NCBI RefSeq assembly: GCF_015523155.1
Contig: NZ_WAKW01000048.1
Coordinates: forward strand, 1 to 50,784
DNA length: 50,784 bases
DNA from: Methanothermococcus sp.
Lineage (GTDB): Archaea; AGJL01; Methanococci; Methanococcales; Methanococcaceae
Direction of reading: 5' to 3'
Below, one piece after another: positions 34,552 to 44,187 of this stretch. Each line of letters opens with the position of its first letter. The stretch's first letter is position 1. Below the pieces are notes generated by a model. The model did not search any database. It saw only the letters and a list, made by a program, of their open reading frames with translations, and was not told the origin of the DNA. The position numbers and the translations under genes were made by a program.

Positions 34552-34941
34552 TTAATTTTTAAAACCAACTGTTGTTAATTTAGCATATTTTATATCATTG
34601 ATACTTTTTAGATTCTCTGTTAATTTAATTATGTCTTCCTTTGGACCTTTTAAAACTATTACTCTTAAAAATTCATTATTTATTATATAATTAATTGAGG
34701 TTACTATAATATTTATGTATTTATTTTCAACATCCAAAACTTTTTTATGGACATTTAATGGATATACCAATGTGATTTCCCCAGCTCTTGAACCTATCTG
34801 ATGAAGCCACTCATATTTTTTTATATAATCAATTAATGCATCTCTAATTACCTCGGACCTTGATTTATTTGATTCCTTAATGACGTCTTCCAAATCTTTC
34901 AAAAGACTTTTTTGAATAGTCATAGTTATTCTTTCAGCCAT
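34552..34941 (-). CDS. NikR-like ribbon-helix-helix regulator lacking the nickel ligands
   Basis: A 129-residue protein with an N-terminal ribbon-helix-helix domain (MAERITMTIQKSLLKDLE, then NKSRSEVIRDALIDYI) and a C-terminal ACT-like regulatory domain aligning with NikR. The four high-affinity nickel ligands of E. coli NikR (His76, His87, His89, Cys95) correspond here to Asn73, Asn84, Ile86 and Phe91. The fold is kept (IIVTSINYIINNEFLRVIVLKG) but nickel sensing by the known site is not possible. It may sense something else or bind DNA constitutively. GGTGGTTAT precedes the ATG. Confidence 0.85.
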   Translation of the reverse strand: MAERITMTIQKSLLKDLEDVIKESNKSRSEVIRDALIDYIKKYEWLHQIGSRAGEITLVYPLNVHKKVLDVENKYINIIVTSINYIINNEFLRVIVLKGPKEDIIKLTENLKSINDIKYAKLTTVGFKN

Positions 34942-35112
34942 ATAACCACCAATTTTAAATAATAGTATGTTATATAATTAATATAATATTATAATAATAA
35001 AAAACAGATAAATAGTATTATAATCTTTTTATTTATATAACTTATTATATTATTCCTTAAAATAAATTAAAATAAATATTTAATTTAATCTTTAAATTAA
35101 GGTGTCATTTTT

Positions 35113-35856
35113 ATGTTCATGGTTAATGAAAAAATTTCAATAAAGGAGACCAATATAACTTTAAAAACAGAGGCAGAAAAATATATAAATCTTGCAAAAA
35201 AAACCATTTTAAGGGAAAGAATAAATCTTGAAAATTATATATTAAGGCATCCTGAATTCCTAACAAGCTATGTTCCAGTAAGGGTTGGTGTTGATGCACC
35301 GAAAATAGTTAAGATAATGGCAAGGGCAGGAGAAAATGCAGATGTTGGACCTATGGCATCTGTTGCAGGGACCATAAGTCAGATGGTAGTTGAAAATGCT
35401 GTAAAATATGGATGCAAAAATATAATATCGGAAAACGGTGGAGATATAGCACTAAGGGCTGAGAAAGATATTGTGGTTGGACTATATGCTGGAACATCTT
35501 CATTATCTGGTCAGATTGGATTTAAAATAGAAAAAGGGAAAATTTCAAAAGGATATGGTGTATGCACATCTTCGGGGACTGTTGGACATTCTGTAAGCCT
35601 TGGAAACGCTGATGCAGTTGTGGTTTTTGCAAAAGAAAGTAGCATAGCAGATGCCGCAGCTACGAGTATAGGAAACTTTGCCACCGGAGCTCCGGATGAA
35701 GCGGTGAATAAATGTTTGGAAAAGGCAGAAGATATTGATTATTTAGACGGTGTTTTTGTTGTTGTTGGGGAATATGCAGGCAAATCTGGAAAAATACCAC
35801 AATTGGTTAAAACCGATAAAAAAGTTGCACTTGGAGAGTTTTTTGAGATGATATAA
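35113..35856 (+). CDS. UPF0280 (ApbE-like) family protein
   Basis: A 247-residue protein. VRVGVDAPKIVKIMARAGENADVGPMASVAG, ISENGGDIALRA and CTSSGTVGHSVSLGNADAVVVFA are the family's signatures, with DAAATSIGNF near the end. The fold is related to the ApbE flavin transferase. The role in methanogens is not established. The start is ATG at 35113 or the next at 35119, behind GGTGTC. It diverges from the NikR-like regulator. Confidence 0.85.
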   Translation: MFMVNEKISIKETNITLKTEAEKYINLAKKTILRERINLENYILRHPEFLTSYVPVRVGVDAPKIVKIMARAGENADVGPMASVAGTISQMVVENAVKYGCKNIISENGGDIALRAEKDIVVGLYAGTSSLSGQIGFKIEKGKISKGYGVCTSSGTVGHSVSLGNADAVVVFAKESSIADAAATSIGNFATGAPDEAVNKCLEKAEDIDYLDGVFVVVGEYAGKSGKIPQLVKTDKKVALGEFFEMI

Positions 35857-35881
35857 AATTATTAATATCATTACAAAATGT

Positions 35882-36469
35882 TTAGAATATATTTTTTTCT
35901 CGTAGTTCTTTTGTTATTTCATTATACACTTCTTCAATGGCTTTTCCAGTGGTATCTACTTGAATATATCCATATTTTGGTTCAAATAATCTTCTTTCAA
36001 TGATTTCGTGATATTTTTTTCTTACCTTCTCCAACATTTCCCTATTTTCAAATATTTCTTTACTTCTTCCACCCATCCTTTTAAATGATTCTTCAATATC
36101 TACATCTAAAAATATTAAAACATCGGGTTTTTTGGCAAATTTATTGATATTCATGATAAAATCCAATTCAATCCCCTGAATAGACTGATAAACCACTGAA
36201 GAATAAATATATCTATCGCAAACAATGTGGGATTTTTTTAAATTTTGTTTTATCTCCTCTGTATGCTCTATCCTATCTGCTGCAAATAGAAGTGCAAGTG
36301 TTTCTTTTTCGCATTTTTTGCCATTTAATATATTCCGTATAAGCTTTCCAATCTCTCCATTTGTAGGTTCGAAGGTGTATTTTCCATTTATTTTTTCAGA
36401 AAGTAGTTTCGACTGGGTAGTTTTTCCGCTTCCATCTATGCCTTCAAACACTATGAATTTATTATCCAT
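35882..36469 (-). CDS. tmk: Thymidylate kinase
   Basis: A 195-residue nucleoside monophosphate kinase phosphorylating dTMP. The P-loop is FEGIDGSGKTTQ (near residues 8-19), with CDRYIYSSVVYQS as the DR motif and a lid with RMGGRSKEIFENR. The start is taken at 36469 after GGTGGAAGAA, removing a 23-residue hydrophobic upstream extension that would otherwise look like a membrane anchor. It is downstream of rpa on the same strand. Confidence 0.94.
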   Translation of the reverse strand: MDNKFIVFEGIDGSGKTTQSKLLSEKINGKYTFEPTNGEIGKLIRNILNGKKCEKETLALLFAADRIEHTEEIKQNLKKSHIVCDRYIYSSVVYQSIQGIELDFIMNINKFAKKPDVLIFLDVDIEESFKRMGGRSKEIFENREMLEKVRKKYHEIIERRLFEPKYGYIQVDTTGKAIEEVYNEITKELREKNIF

Positions 36470-36588
36470 TTCTTCCACCAATATTATGCTGTATGTTATC
36501 CATAAAAAAAGAAAAAATATAATATAAATTATTATCAAAATATATATAATGAATAAAATCTAATAATGTAAAATGATAAATAATATAT

Positions 36589-38511
36589 TTATAAATTCTT
36601 TAATAATTCAATTTCTTTATCTAAATCTGGTTTTCTTACGCTTTTTACTGAAAATTCAAGGTTTTCAAACCTTCTTTCTGCTAAACCGTAGAATACATAT
36701 TCTTCACCAAGTAGTGACTCCAATAGCTCCAAATTAGCATCTTTTAATTTGTCCAGTGGAGTGTTGGTAATTCTTTCCACAGTTTTACCATATAATCTAC
36801 AAGGAATATTACCTGTGCCATCATCTACAATTAATGTAGTTACTGCAACTTCTCTTGGTTCAACTTCTCCGCATTCCTCACAACGGTATTTGCCTTCAAC
36901 CAACGCTACTTTTTTACCACAATTTGGGCACAAATGCAATATTAAATCCTGCTTCCTGTAATCTACAACTGCCCCTCTAATTTCAGCAGTTTCTCCTTCT
37001 TCAAGCTCTTTTATAAACTTTCTATTTACCTTTATATTTAAACCTTCGGGATTGACAACAATTCTTCCAAATCTACCCATGTTTAAATCAACAAATTCCC
37101 CATTATTCTTCACATATCCATGAATTATTTTTACAGTATCCCCCTCTTTTATATCGAGCTCAGTATCCTTATCCCACAACACCAATCTGATTTTTCCAGT
37201 TTCATCCTCTATCATCATATTTCTTACTTTTCCATTAGTTCCGTCGCCTCTTTCAAATTCATTAATATCGTATATAGTCAATACCCTTCCAACTGTTGTA
37301 ATATCATTTTTTGATTCTTCATTTAGCTTGTAAATTTCACCTATTTTAATTATATTTTCAGTGTATTCAGGAGCTTCGATAGATTCGTCATTTATTACTT
37401 TTGAATCAGATTGTGCAGATAATGATATTATTTCATTTCCTTCAAAATCGGTGTAGGATTTAACCTTGAGTTTTGTGATTTTTACGGCATCTCCTTCTTT
37501 TATATCATTTAATACATTGGTATTTCTTCCCCAAAATGATATTCTAACCTTTCCTGTGTTATCCATTAAATAAATTTCCTGAACATCCACTTCCCTATCC
37601 TCGAATTTAACTATCCTTGGATTTGAAATGTTGGTAATTCTACCTTTTACAGTTACTACATCATCCTTGTAGTTTGGGAGCTCCGATATATTCACCTCTG
37701 GAACTTCTGCAACCTCCCCTTTATTCAATATTTTTATAGTATTGACAGTTATATCAAGTCCCCTTAATCCTTCCTTCACATAACCTTTTACCTCAGCAAC
37801 ATCTCCCTTATTTATCTCAATTTCTGCTAAATCATCCCAAAGGGTACCTCTTATTATTCCTGTATCGTCTTTTAGTATGAAGGATTTTACTCTTCCAATA
37901 GTTCCATCCCTTCTTGAAAATTCCCTCTTATCATAGACTGAGATAATTTCTCCCTTTATTGTAGCGGGCATATTTGGAGTGAGCTCTGAAATGGTATAAT
38001 ATTCCTTTACAACAGGATATTTAGATTCATCATAATTTTCAATTTTTTCAATGGTTAAATCAGAACCGCTGTTTAATTCAATCCTATTATTCCATTTTCT
38101 TGAAAATGCGTTTGTTATTTTAATAACATCTCCCTTTTTTAAATCATTTATTAATTCTATCTTATCATTCCAAAGTGTTAATCTAATGGAACCTGTATTG
38201 TCTGCAATAATTATGCTTCCTACTTTTCCCCTTGTTCCATCTTTTCTGCTAAATTCCTTTACCTCAGAAATATCCATAATTTTTCCAGTGATTTCTACAT
38301 TTCTCTGACCTTCAGCTATATCCTCAATAGAAAAATCATATTCTTCATCACTATAGTCTAAGTTTAGTTTTAATTCATTGGCTATTAAAGATATTGCTGC
38401 CTTTTCATCCATTAACCCAGAGCTTTCGTTTATTACTTTATTAATTTTAGTTTCAAGTTCTTTTTTAGACATTTTTGTTAATATTTTTTGTTTTAATTTA
38501 TCAATATCCAT
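36589..38511 (-). CDS. rpa: Replication protein A, multi-OB-fold single-strand DNA-binding protein
   Basis: A 640-residue protein with repeated OB folds. The unit EFSRxDGTxGKV...TGxIRxTLWxD recurs at roughly residues 88, 198 and 410, with related copies near 285, and a C-terminal zinc finger CPNCGKKVALVEGKYRCEECG is present. This matches the single-polypeptide RPA of Methanocaldococcus. It coats single-stranded DNA in replication and repair. GGTGAAATT precedes the ATG; the gene is followed by tmk. Confidence 0.95.
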   Translation of the reverse strand: MDIDKLKQKILTKMSKKELETKINKVINESSGLMDEKAAISLIANELKLNLDYSDEEYDFSIEDIAEGQRNVEITGKIMDISEVKEFSRKDGTRGKVGSIIIADNTGSIRLTLWNDKIELINDLKKGDVIKITNAFSRKWNNRIELNSGSDLTIEKIENYDESKYPVVKEYYTISELTPNMPATIKGEIISVYDKREFSRRDGTIGRVKSFILKDDTGIIRGTLWDDLAEIEINKGDVAEVKGYVKEGLRGLDITVNTIKILNKGEVAEVPEVNISELPNYKDDVVTVKGRITNISNPRIVKFEDREVDVQEIYLMDNTGKVRISFWGRNTNVLNDIKEGDAVKITKLKVKSYTDFEGNEIISLSAQSDSKVINDESIEAPEYTENIIKIGEIYKLNEESKNDITTVGRVLTIYDINEFERGDGTNGKVRNMMIEDETGKIRLVLWDKDTELDIKEGDTVKIIHGYVKNNGEFVDLNMGRFGRIVVNPEGLNIKVNRKFIKELEEGETAEIRGAVVDYRKQDLILHLCPNCGKKVALVEGKYRCEECGEVEPREVAVTTLIVDDGTGNIPCRLYGKTVERITNTPLDKLKDANLELLESLLGEEYVFYGLAERRFENLEFSVKSVRKPDLDKEIELLKNL

Positions 38512-38817
38512 AATTTCACCATTGTAAAGTTTCCATTAATGATATATATAAAAAATTGTAAATTATATAAAATTATAAATTATAATTTACAAAATATCAT
38601 ACTCATACTTTTTATACCTTTATAAGATATTGAAATATAATTGAAATATAACAATAAAAAAATTAAGAGTAATAATATATATTTTAAAAATATCTAAATT
38701 ATTTATATATATTAAAAAACTATAAACCTAAGGAATATATGACTTACCTAATATGTAAAAAAATAATAAATATAAAAAATAAAAAAATAAAAAAAAATTT
38801 AAAAAAGGATTGAGAAA
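38512..38817. other. 306-base divergent intergenic region between rpa and thrC
   Basis: The DNA is almost pure A/T with several TATA-like stretches usable in both directions (for example TTATATATATT near 38701-38711). The thrC ribosome binding site is GGATTGAG just before its ATG. No RNA gene, repeat family or open frame of interest is seen. Confidence 0.5.
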
Positions 38818-40032
38818 ATGATTCAAAAATGTATAGTATGTGGAAAAGAATACGACATTGATGATATGAGATATACCTGCGAATGTGGAGGTTTGTTAGA
38901 GGTCAAATATAACTATGAAGCTTTAAAGGAAAAAGTATCAATAGAAAATCTCAGAAAAAGAGAAATTGGAGTTTGGAGATATTTAGACTACCTTCCAGTA
39001 AAAGATCCAAAAAAAATAGTTTCACTTCATGAGGGAGGAACTCCATTATACAAATGTGATAACCTTGCCAAGGAGCTCGGTTTAAAGGAGCTCTATGTGA
39101 AAAATGAAGGGGCAAATCCAACAGGTAGCTTCAAAGACAGGGGAATGACTATGGGAGTTACACGAGCAAACGAATTAGGTGTGGATGTTGTTGGGTGTGC
39201 CTCCACTGGAAATACCTCTGCATCACTTGCAGCATACTCTGCTAAATCTAACAAAAAATGTATTGTATTATTACCCAGTGGAAATGTTGCACTTGGAAAA
39301 CTTGCACAGGCAATGTTCTATGGTGCAAAAGTTATCCAAATAGACGGAAACTTTGATGATGCTCTTTTAATGGTAAGAAAACTTGCAGAAGAAGGAAAAT
39401 TATATTTATTAAATTCAATAAACCCATTCAGATTAGAAGGTCAGAAAACCATAGGATTTGAAATTTGTGATCAGCTTGATTGGGAAGTTCCTGATAGAGT
39501 AATTCTTCCAGTAGGAAATGCAGGGAACATAAGTGCAATATGGAAAGGATTTAAAGAATTTAAGGAAACTGGCATAACTGACAAACTTCCAAAAATGACT
39601 GGTATCCAAGCGGAAGGTGCAAAACCAATAGTTGAAGCATTTAAAAAAGGATTAAAAACCATAGTTCCAGAAGAACATCCTGAAACAATAGCAACTGCTA
39701 TAAGAATAGGAAACCCTGTAAATTATCCAAAAGCACTTGATGCAATATATTCATCAGGAGGTCTTGCAGAAAGTGTGAGTGATGAAGAGATAACAGCAGC
39801 TCAGAAACTTCTTGCAAGAAAAGAAGGAATATTTGTTGAGCCAGCATCAGCAGCATCAATAGCAGGACTCATAAAACTAATTGAGATGGATGCTATTGAT
39901 AGGGATGAAAAAATTGTATGCGTTACAACAGGTCATGGATTAAAAGACCCTGACGCTGCAATAAGGGCTAGTGAAAGACCTATTGAAATTGAATGCGATA
40001 TGGATATACTCCACAGCGTAATAACAGAATAA
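38818..40032 (+). CDS. thrC: Threonine synthase
   Basis: A 404-residue PLP enzyme making threonine from O-phosphohomoserine. An N-terminal zinc-ribbon-like segment (CIVCGKEY ... YTCECGG) is followed by SLHEGGTPLYKC and NPTGSFKDRGM with the PLP-binding Lys (near 101). Phosphate-binding STGNTSASL and the C-terminal CVTTGHGLKDP complete the signature. It is followed by leuD in the same direction. Confidence 0.95.
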   Translation: MIQKCIVCGKEYDIDDMRYTCECGGLLEVKYNYEALKEKVSIENLRKREIGVWRYLDYLPVKDPKKIVSLHEGGTPLYKCDNLAKELGLKELYVKNEGANPTGSFKDRGMTMGVTRANELGVDVVGCASTGNTSASLAAYSAKSNKKCIVLLPSGNVALGKLAQAMFYGAKVIQIDGNFDDALLMVRKLAEEGKLYLLNSINPFRLEGQKTIGFEICDQLDWEVPDRVILPVGNAGNISAIWKGFKEFKETGITDKLPKMTGIQAEGAKPIVEAFKKGLKTIVPEEHPETIATAIRIGNPVNYPKALDAIYSSGGLAESVSDEEITAAQKLLARKEGIFVEPASAASIAGLIKLIEMDAIDRDEKIVCVTTGHGLKDPDAAIRASERPIEIECDMDILHSVITE

Positions 40033-40087
40033 ATAATAAAAAATAGAAACTAAAAATAAATAAAATTTTAAAGTAGGTGGTGAAATA

Positions 40088-40594
40088 ATGGAAAAAACAA
40101 TAGAAGGCAAAGCATGGGTTTTTGGAGATAATGTCGATACTGATGCCATACTTCCTGCAAGATATCTTATATATACCACAGAAGAGGAACTGGCAAGATA
40201 TGCCATGACTGGAATAGACCCAGAATTTCCAGAAAAAGCAAATAAAGGAGACATTATTGTAGGTGGAAAAAATTTTGGTTCTGGAAGTTCAAGAGAACAT
40301 GCGCCGATGGGATTAAAAGGATTGGGCATATCATTGGTAATTGCTGAAAGTTTCGCAAGAATATTTTACAGAAATTCCATAAATATCGGGCTTCCATTAT
40401 TGGAATGTGAGGACATTACAAAACATGTTAAAGGAGGAGATGTTTTAAGGGTAGATTTGGATAAGGGAACAATAACAAACATTACAACAGGGGAAGAATT
40501 AAAAGGTCAAAAACTCCCAGATTTCATGATGGATATTTTAAGTGATGGGGGGTTAATGCCTCATTTAAAAAAGAAATTATCTGCTAATGAATAA
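40088..40594 (+). CDS. leuD: 3-isopropylmalate dehydratase small subunit
   Basis: A 168-residue protein of the aconitase swivel domain type. DNVDTDAILPARYL, IIVGGKNFGSGSSREHAP and AESFARIFYRNSINIGLP are the family signatures. The substrate-loop motif after ARYL reads YLIY, close to the YLVY reported for isopropylmalate isomerase; homoaconitase (AksE) has YLRT. It is therefore assigned to leucine (and 2-oxobutyrate) synthesis. The large subunit is not in the window. GGTGGTGAAATA precedes the ATG. Confidence 0.92.
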   Translation: MEKTIEGKAWVFGDNVDTDAILPARYLIYTTEEELARYAMTGIDPEFPEKANKGDIIVGGKNFGSGSSREHAPMGLKGLGISLVIAESFARIFYRNSINIGLPLLECEDITKHVKGGDVLRVDLDKGTITNITTGEELKGQKLPDFMMDILSDGGLMPHLKKKLSANE

Positions 40595-40777
40595 AAAAGA
40601 TAAAATAAAAAAATATAATAAAAATAGTATAATAATACATAAATTAAGGTTCTGCATATTATCCTGCAAAAAATGATAATATATATATATATTTTAACCT
40701 ACTAATGAATAAAGGAATGTAAAAATTAACATGTAGTTTTTATTATTATTTTTTTCATTTTTTTTACTGGTGATTAC

Positions 40778-41416
40778 ATGGGAACTAAAAAAATTAAAAC
40801 CTATCAAAAGCTTTTTGCTGTTGGAGTATGTTCAATTTTGTTATTTACTGTTTATTTTTACAGAGACCCAAACCGGACTATACCTAATGGAAATAACTTA
40901 TGTGTTTCCCCAGCAGATGGAAATATATTATATATAGAAGAATACAACGGCCTTCCAAAAATTTACAAGGATGGGAATAGCTACATCTTAAAAGATATCG
41001 ATAAATACTACAAAAACGGCTCCTATGTTATTGGTATATTTATGTCGCCATTTGATGTCCATGTTAATAGAGCTCCAGTTGGAGGAGAGGTAGTATATAT
41101 AAAACATATAGATGGTGGATTTTATCCTGCGTTTATGGGTGATTTGTCCAAAAAAAATGAGCGAAATATAATTATTATTAAAAATGGGAGCGATTATATT
41201 GGAGTTATCCAGATTGCAGGTATTTTAGCAAGAAGAACTATATGCACTGTTAAAGATGGTCAGTGCATTTCCATGGGTCAGAGAATAGGTTCTATAAGGC
41301 TAGGCTCCCAAACCGCAGTCATACTTCCAAAGGACAAATATATTTTAAAAGTAAAGAAAAATGACAGAGTATATGCAGGAGAAACCATAATCGCAGAGAA
41401 AATAAAAAATAAATAA
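40778..41416 (+). CDS. asd: Archaeal phosphatidylserine decarboxylase homologue
   Basis: A 212-residue pro-enzyme. A hydrophobic N-terminal segment (about 11-27) anchors it to the membrane, SPFDVHVNRAP contains the conserved His, and IRLGSQTAVILP holds the self-cleavage site between Gly176 and Ser177, whose Ser becomes the pyruvoyl group. It would convert archaetidylserine to archaetidylethanolamine. LGSQ replaces the more common LGS(T/R). GGTGATTAC precedes the ATG. Confidence 0.9.
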   Translation: MGTKKIKTYQKLFAVGVCSILLFTVYFYRDPNRTIPNGNNLCVSPADGNILYIEEYNGLPKIYKDGNSYILKDIDKYYKNGSYVIGIFMSPFDVHVNRAPVGGEVVYIKHIDGGFYPAFMGDLSKKNERNIIIIKNGSDYIGVIQIAGILARRTICTVKDGQCISMGQRIGSIRLGSQTAVILPKDKYILKVKKNDRVYAGETIIAEKIKNK

Positions 41417-41445
41417 AAAACTAATTTTCTTTTTTTCTTTTTTAA
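41410..41445 (+). terminator. Oligo-T stretch after asd
   Basis: TTTTCTTTTTTTCTTTTTT, starting about 10 bases after the asd stop, is an archaeal-type T-rich terminator. It separates asd from the CRISPR-Cas operon. Confidence 0.5.
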
Positions 41446-41562
41446 TATGGTTTAACCTATTGTCATTAACACACGATACTTAACCATTTTAGTTAATAGT
41501 TATGTTTATATATTATAATCCATCCAATAATATATTAAAGTTTTTTAAATTTGGGTGGCATG

Positions 41563-44112
41563 ATGGTGAAAATAAAATCAAATGATGTGTTTAAATCAAA
41601 GGTTTTTAAGAGAGAATCGAAATCTTATTTTAATAATGTGTTTATAAAAATATTTAAAAAATATGGATTATATCCTGCAAAAGGAGGAAGAGCTTTTGAG
41701 CATAAAATTAAAAAAGGGGAGATAAATGCATTAGATTTACCAGATATGAGTTATCCTATGCATATTTTAAATGGAATAATTCCCTCTCTAAAAGTTTTAG
41801 AGAATATGTGGATAGATAAAGAATTAATAAATAAAGATAATGAAGATGACGACATAAAAATGCTTTTAAAGTGCCTATTAATTGCATTTACATTTCACGA
41901 CATAAATAAACTGCACAATGAAATTGATTTAAAAATAGCAGTTGAGAAATATTTTAAAGATGATTTAAAGGATTTAGAAATTGAACTAAATGAAGAAGAA
42001 AAGGAGATTATAAAGTACCTTGTATTGGCAACAGAGGAAAGAACAAGATTTACAATTTCAGATGAAAAATTACCTGCAAGACGAGGTATTGATAGATTAA
42101 TAAAAGATGATTTAATTGAAATTATCCATTTAGCAGATTCCATCTCTATTCCGATAAATGAATATGGGGATTTATTAAAAATTTGGAAAAAATTAAAAGA
42201 GCATGTAGATGTGAATATAATTTATTTTGATGAAATTCCCTACGAAGTTTTAGTAAGATTTATTGTTGAGATATTAAGAGAGACTATAGATTGTTATGTT
42301 ATTTCTCCAAGAGGATTTATTTATAAAGGGAATTTAGAAATAGATGAAAAAATAAAGGAAATAGTAAAGGCAATAGAAAATGTAATAATTAAATATTCAT
42401 CAGAACTTATCACAATTGATAACCAAAAAGCTCAATTGGATGTTTTTAGATTCGTAAGTCCTACAAAAGAAAATATTGAAAATCTCATTAATGATCTAAT
42501 TAGTAAAGAAGAAAACCATAGAAAATTTTTAATATCAAAATTACCAACTGATAAAGAAATTAGAGATGAAATACTAAAAAAATTTGGGGATTTAGTATTA
42601 GATAGAGAAAAATTAGAAAGATTCGTATTATTAAAAATGATATTACTAATAAGTAAAAAAGGAGCTTCAAAGGAACTTTTAAAACTAAAAGAAAATTTAA
42701 GGAAAAAGTACATTCCAGAACATAAGGGGGCTATTACCTATCAGATATTAATAGAAAAAGCTAAGGAACAAATTCCAAAAGACGAATTAGTTAATGATTT
42801 GATTCTATTGATAACTGAAAGATACAGAAACGAGAATATAAATTTAGAAGAAATCATTTTGGAATTATTACAATATTCTAATTTAAGAAAAAATATCAAT
42901 CTAAATTATGAAATAGGTTCAAAAAAGGATATTTGTGCGTTATGTGGTAAAAAAGCCACAACAACTGCAACAGAAAACTTATGTTTTGGATTTAGTTCTC
43001 AAGGATTTACTAATAGGGCAGTAGTTTCACTGAAAAATGAGAAAAAATATATTTGTCCTTTATGTTTAGTCGAAATTATTCTAAGAAAATTAATTTTTGG
43101 TAAAAATCATAAAAAGAAAGAAATAGGGGAGCTTAAGGCAGTATATATTGACGCTTATGATTACTTTGTTCCAATACTCGATGAAAAATTAACAAAATAT
43201 GTGGAAGAAATATCTGAGAATTTAGGAAACTTCTTAAAAAAAGATATTGAGGATTATAAAAATTCCATAGTATATGGATTTGGAGTTAAAAGTGAGGAGG
43301 AACTGGCTCCATTTTTAATGGGCTTTGTAAATATATCAAATCAGGTTGAGTTTATAAGATTTTATAATCATATATTGAAATTTGTATATAAAACAGGTTT
43401 TAAAGTTTATTTAACTTATCCATTTAATCCAGATAGAATAAAAAAAGATACTATAATATTTGATTATGCTCCCAAATCATTCAAAAAACTAAAATGGGAT
43501 AGGGTGAGAATCGATGAAATCGAAAATGTAAAAAAAGAGTTTGATTTGCTATGGAGATTAGGATATACAATAAAAGGCAGTTCTAAATCTGCAAATATTG
43601 TAGTTTCTCTTATTAATGATTATGCCGATAATCCAATGGCAATTTTTTACTACCTATTTAAATTAGACCATCCGACATCCTTTATAAATAAGGATGGTAT
43701 TGAACTAGATCAGGTTATAAAACGAATTGGCGGTGAAAAAATGAATATTTTGGAAAAACTTGCAGATATGGCTTCCGAAATAGAATGGTCAAGTAGAAGT
43801 GCTTCCTCTAAAACTTCCATGATTAGAGAAAGTTTGGAGGTGTTGAAAACTGGCGTAAAAAAGGGATATAGTAAGGAAAATATAAAAGCATTGATGGCGG
43901 GGATGCTTTATCGAAAATATCCATATTCAAGCAAAAAAGAATTGATAGAGAGATTCTGTGATATGCTATATGATGAATTATTTGAAAGTGTTTGGAAAGG
44001 AAAAATCCCTTCTAAAAAGGAACAAAGGTATTGGATATACGGGTTTGGATTATATTATACTACAAAATCAGATGCAAAAAGAAATGAATATTACTCTAAA
44101 AAAGAAAACTAA
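41563..44112 (+). CDS. cas10d: Type I-D CRISPR-Cas large subunit Cas10d (Csc3) with HD nuclease domain
   Basis: An 849-residue protein; the start at 41563 follows GGGTGG, and an earlier TTG frame start is less likely. An N-terminal HD domain carries FTFHDINKLHNE (His112-Asp113) with further His/Asp in MSYPMHILNG and IIHLADSIS. A zinc finger (CALCGKK near 457 and CPLC near 497) precedes the divergent palm region, where no GGDD is seen. In type I-D, Cas10d replaces Cas8 in Cascade and supplies the HD nuclease normally carried by Cas3. It heads the operon. Confidence 0.88.
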   Translation: MVKIKSNDVFKSKVFKRESKSYFNNVFIKIFKKYGLYPAKGGRAFEHKIKKGEINALDLPDMSYPMHILNGIIPSLKVLENMWIDKELINKDNEDDDIKMLLKCLLIAFTFHDINKLHNEIDLKIAVEKYFKDDLKDLEIELNEEEKEIIKYLVLATEERTRFTISDEKLPARRGIDRLIKDDLIEIIHLADSISIPINEYGDLLKIWKKLKEHVDVNIIYFDEIPYEVLVRFIVEILRETIDCYVISPRGFIYKGNLEIDEKIKEIVKAIENVIIKYSSELITIDNQKAQLDVFRFVSPTKENIENLINDLISKEENHRKFLISKLPTDKEIRDEILKKFGDLVLDREKLERFVLLKMILLISKKGASKELLKLKENLRKKYIPEHKGAITYQILIEKAKEQIPKDELVNDLILLITERYRNENINLEEIILELLQYSNLRKNINLNYEIGSKKDICALCGKKATTTATENLCFGFSSQGFTNRAVVSLKNEKKYICPLCLVEIILRKLIFGKNHKKKEIGELKAVYIDAYDYFVPILDEKLTKYVEEISENLGNFLKKDIEDYKNSIVYGFGVKSEEELAPFLMGFVNISNQVEFIRFYNHILKFVYKTGFKVYLTYPFNPDRIKKDTIIFDYAPKSFKKLKWDRVRIDEIENVKKEFDLLWRLGYTIKGSSKSANIVVSLINDYADNPMAIFYYLFKLDHPTSFINKDGIELDQVIKRIGGEKMNILEKLADMASEIEWSSRSASSKTSMIRESLEVLKTGVKKGYSKENIKALMAGMLYRKYPYSSKKELIERFCDMLYDELFESVWKGKIPSKKEQRYWIYGFGLYYTTKSDAKRNEYYSKKEN

Positions 44113-44187
44113 TACATTATTCATATTTATTTCCACATATATATTAAATGTTGAATATTTGCTTATAACGATCTATATGGTGATAAT

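Noticed and set aside
40640-40690. A TGCATATTATCCTGCA-like stretch between leuD and asd as a possible RNA
   Set aside because: Pairing is short and inconsistent, there are no box motifs, and flanking A/T runs explain most of it.
41461-41545. TTAAC/GTTAA inverted repeats ahead of cas10d as a CRISPR-Cas operator
   Set aside because: The arms are only five bases of A/T-rich sequence with no second copy in the leader; support is too weak to report as a site.
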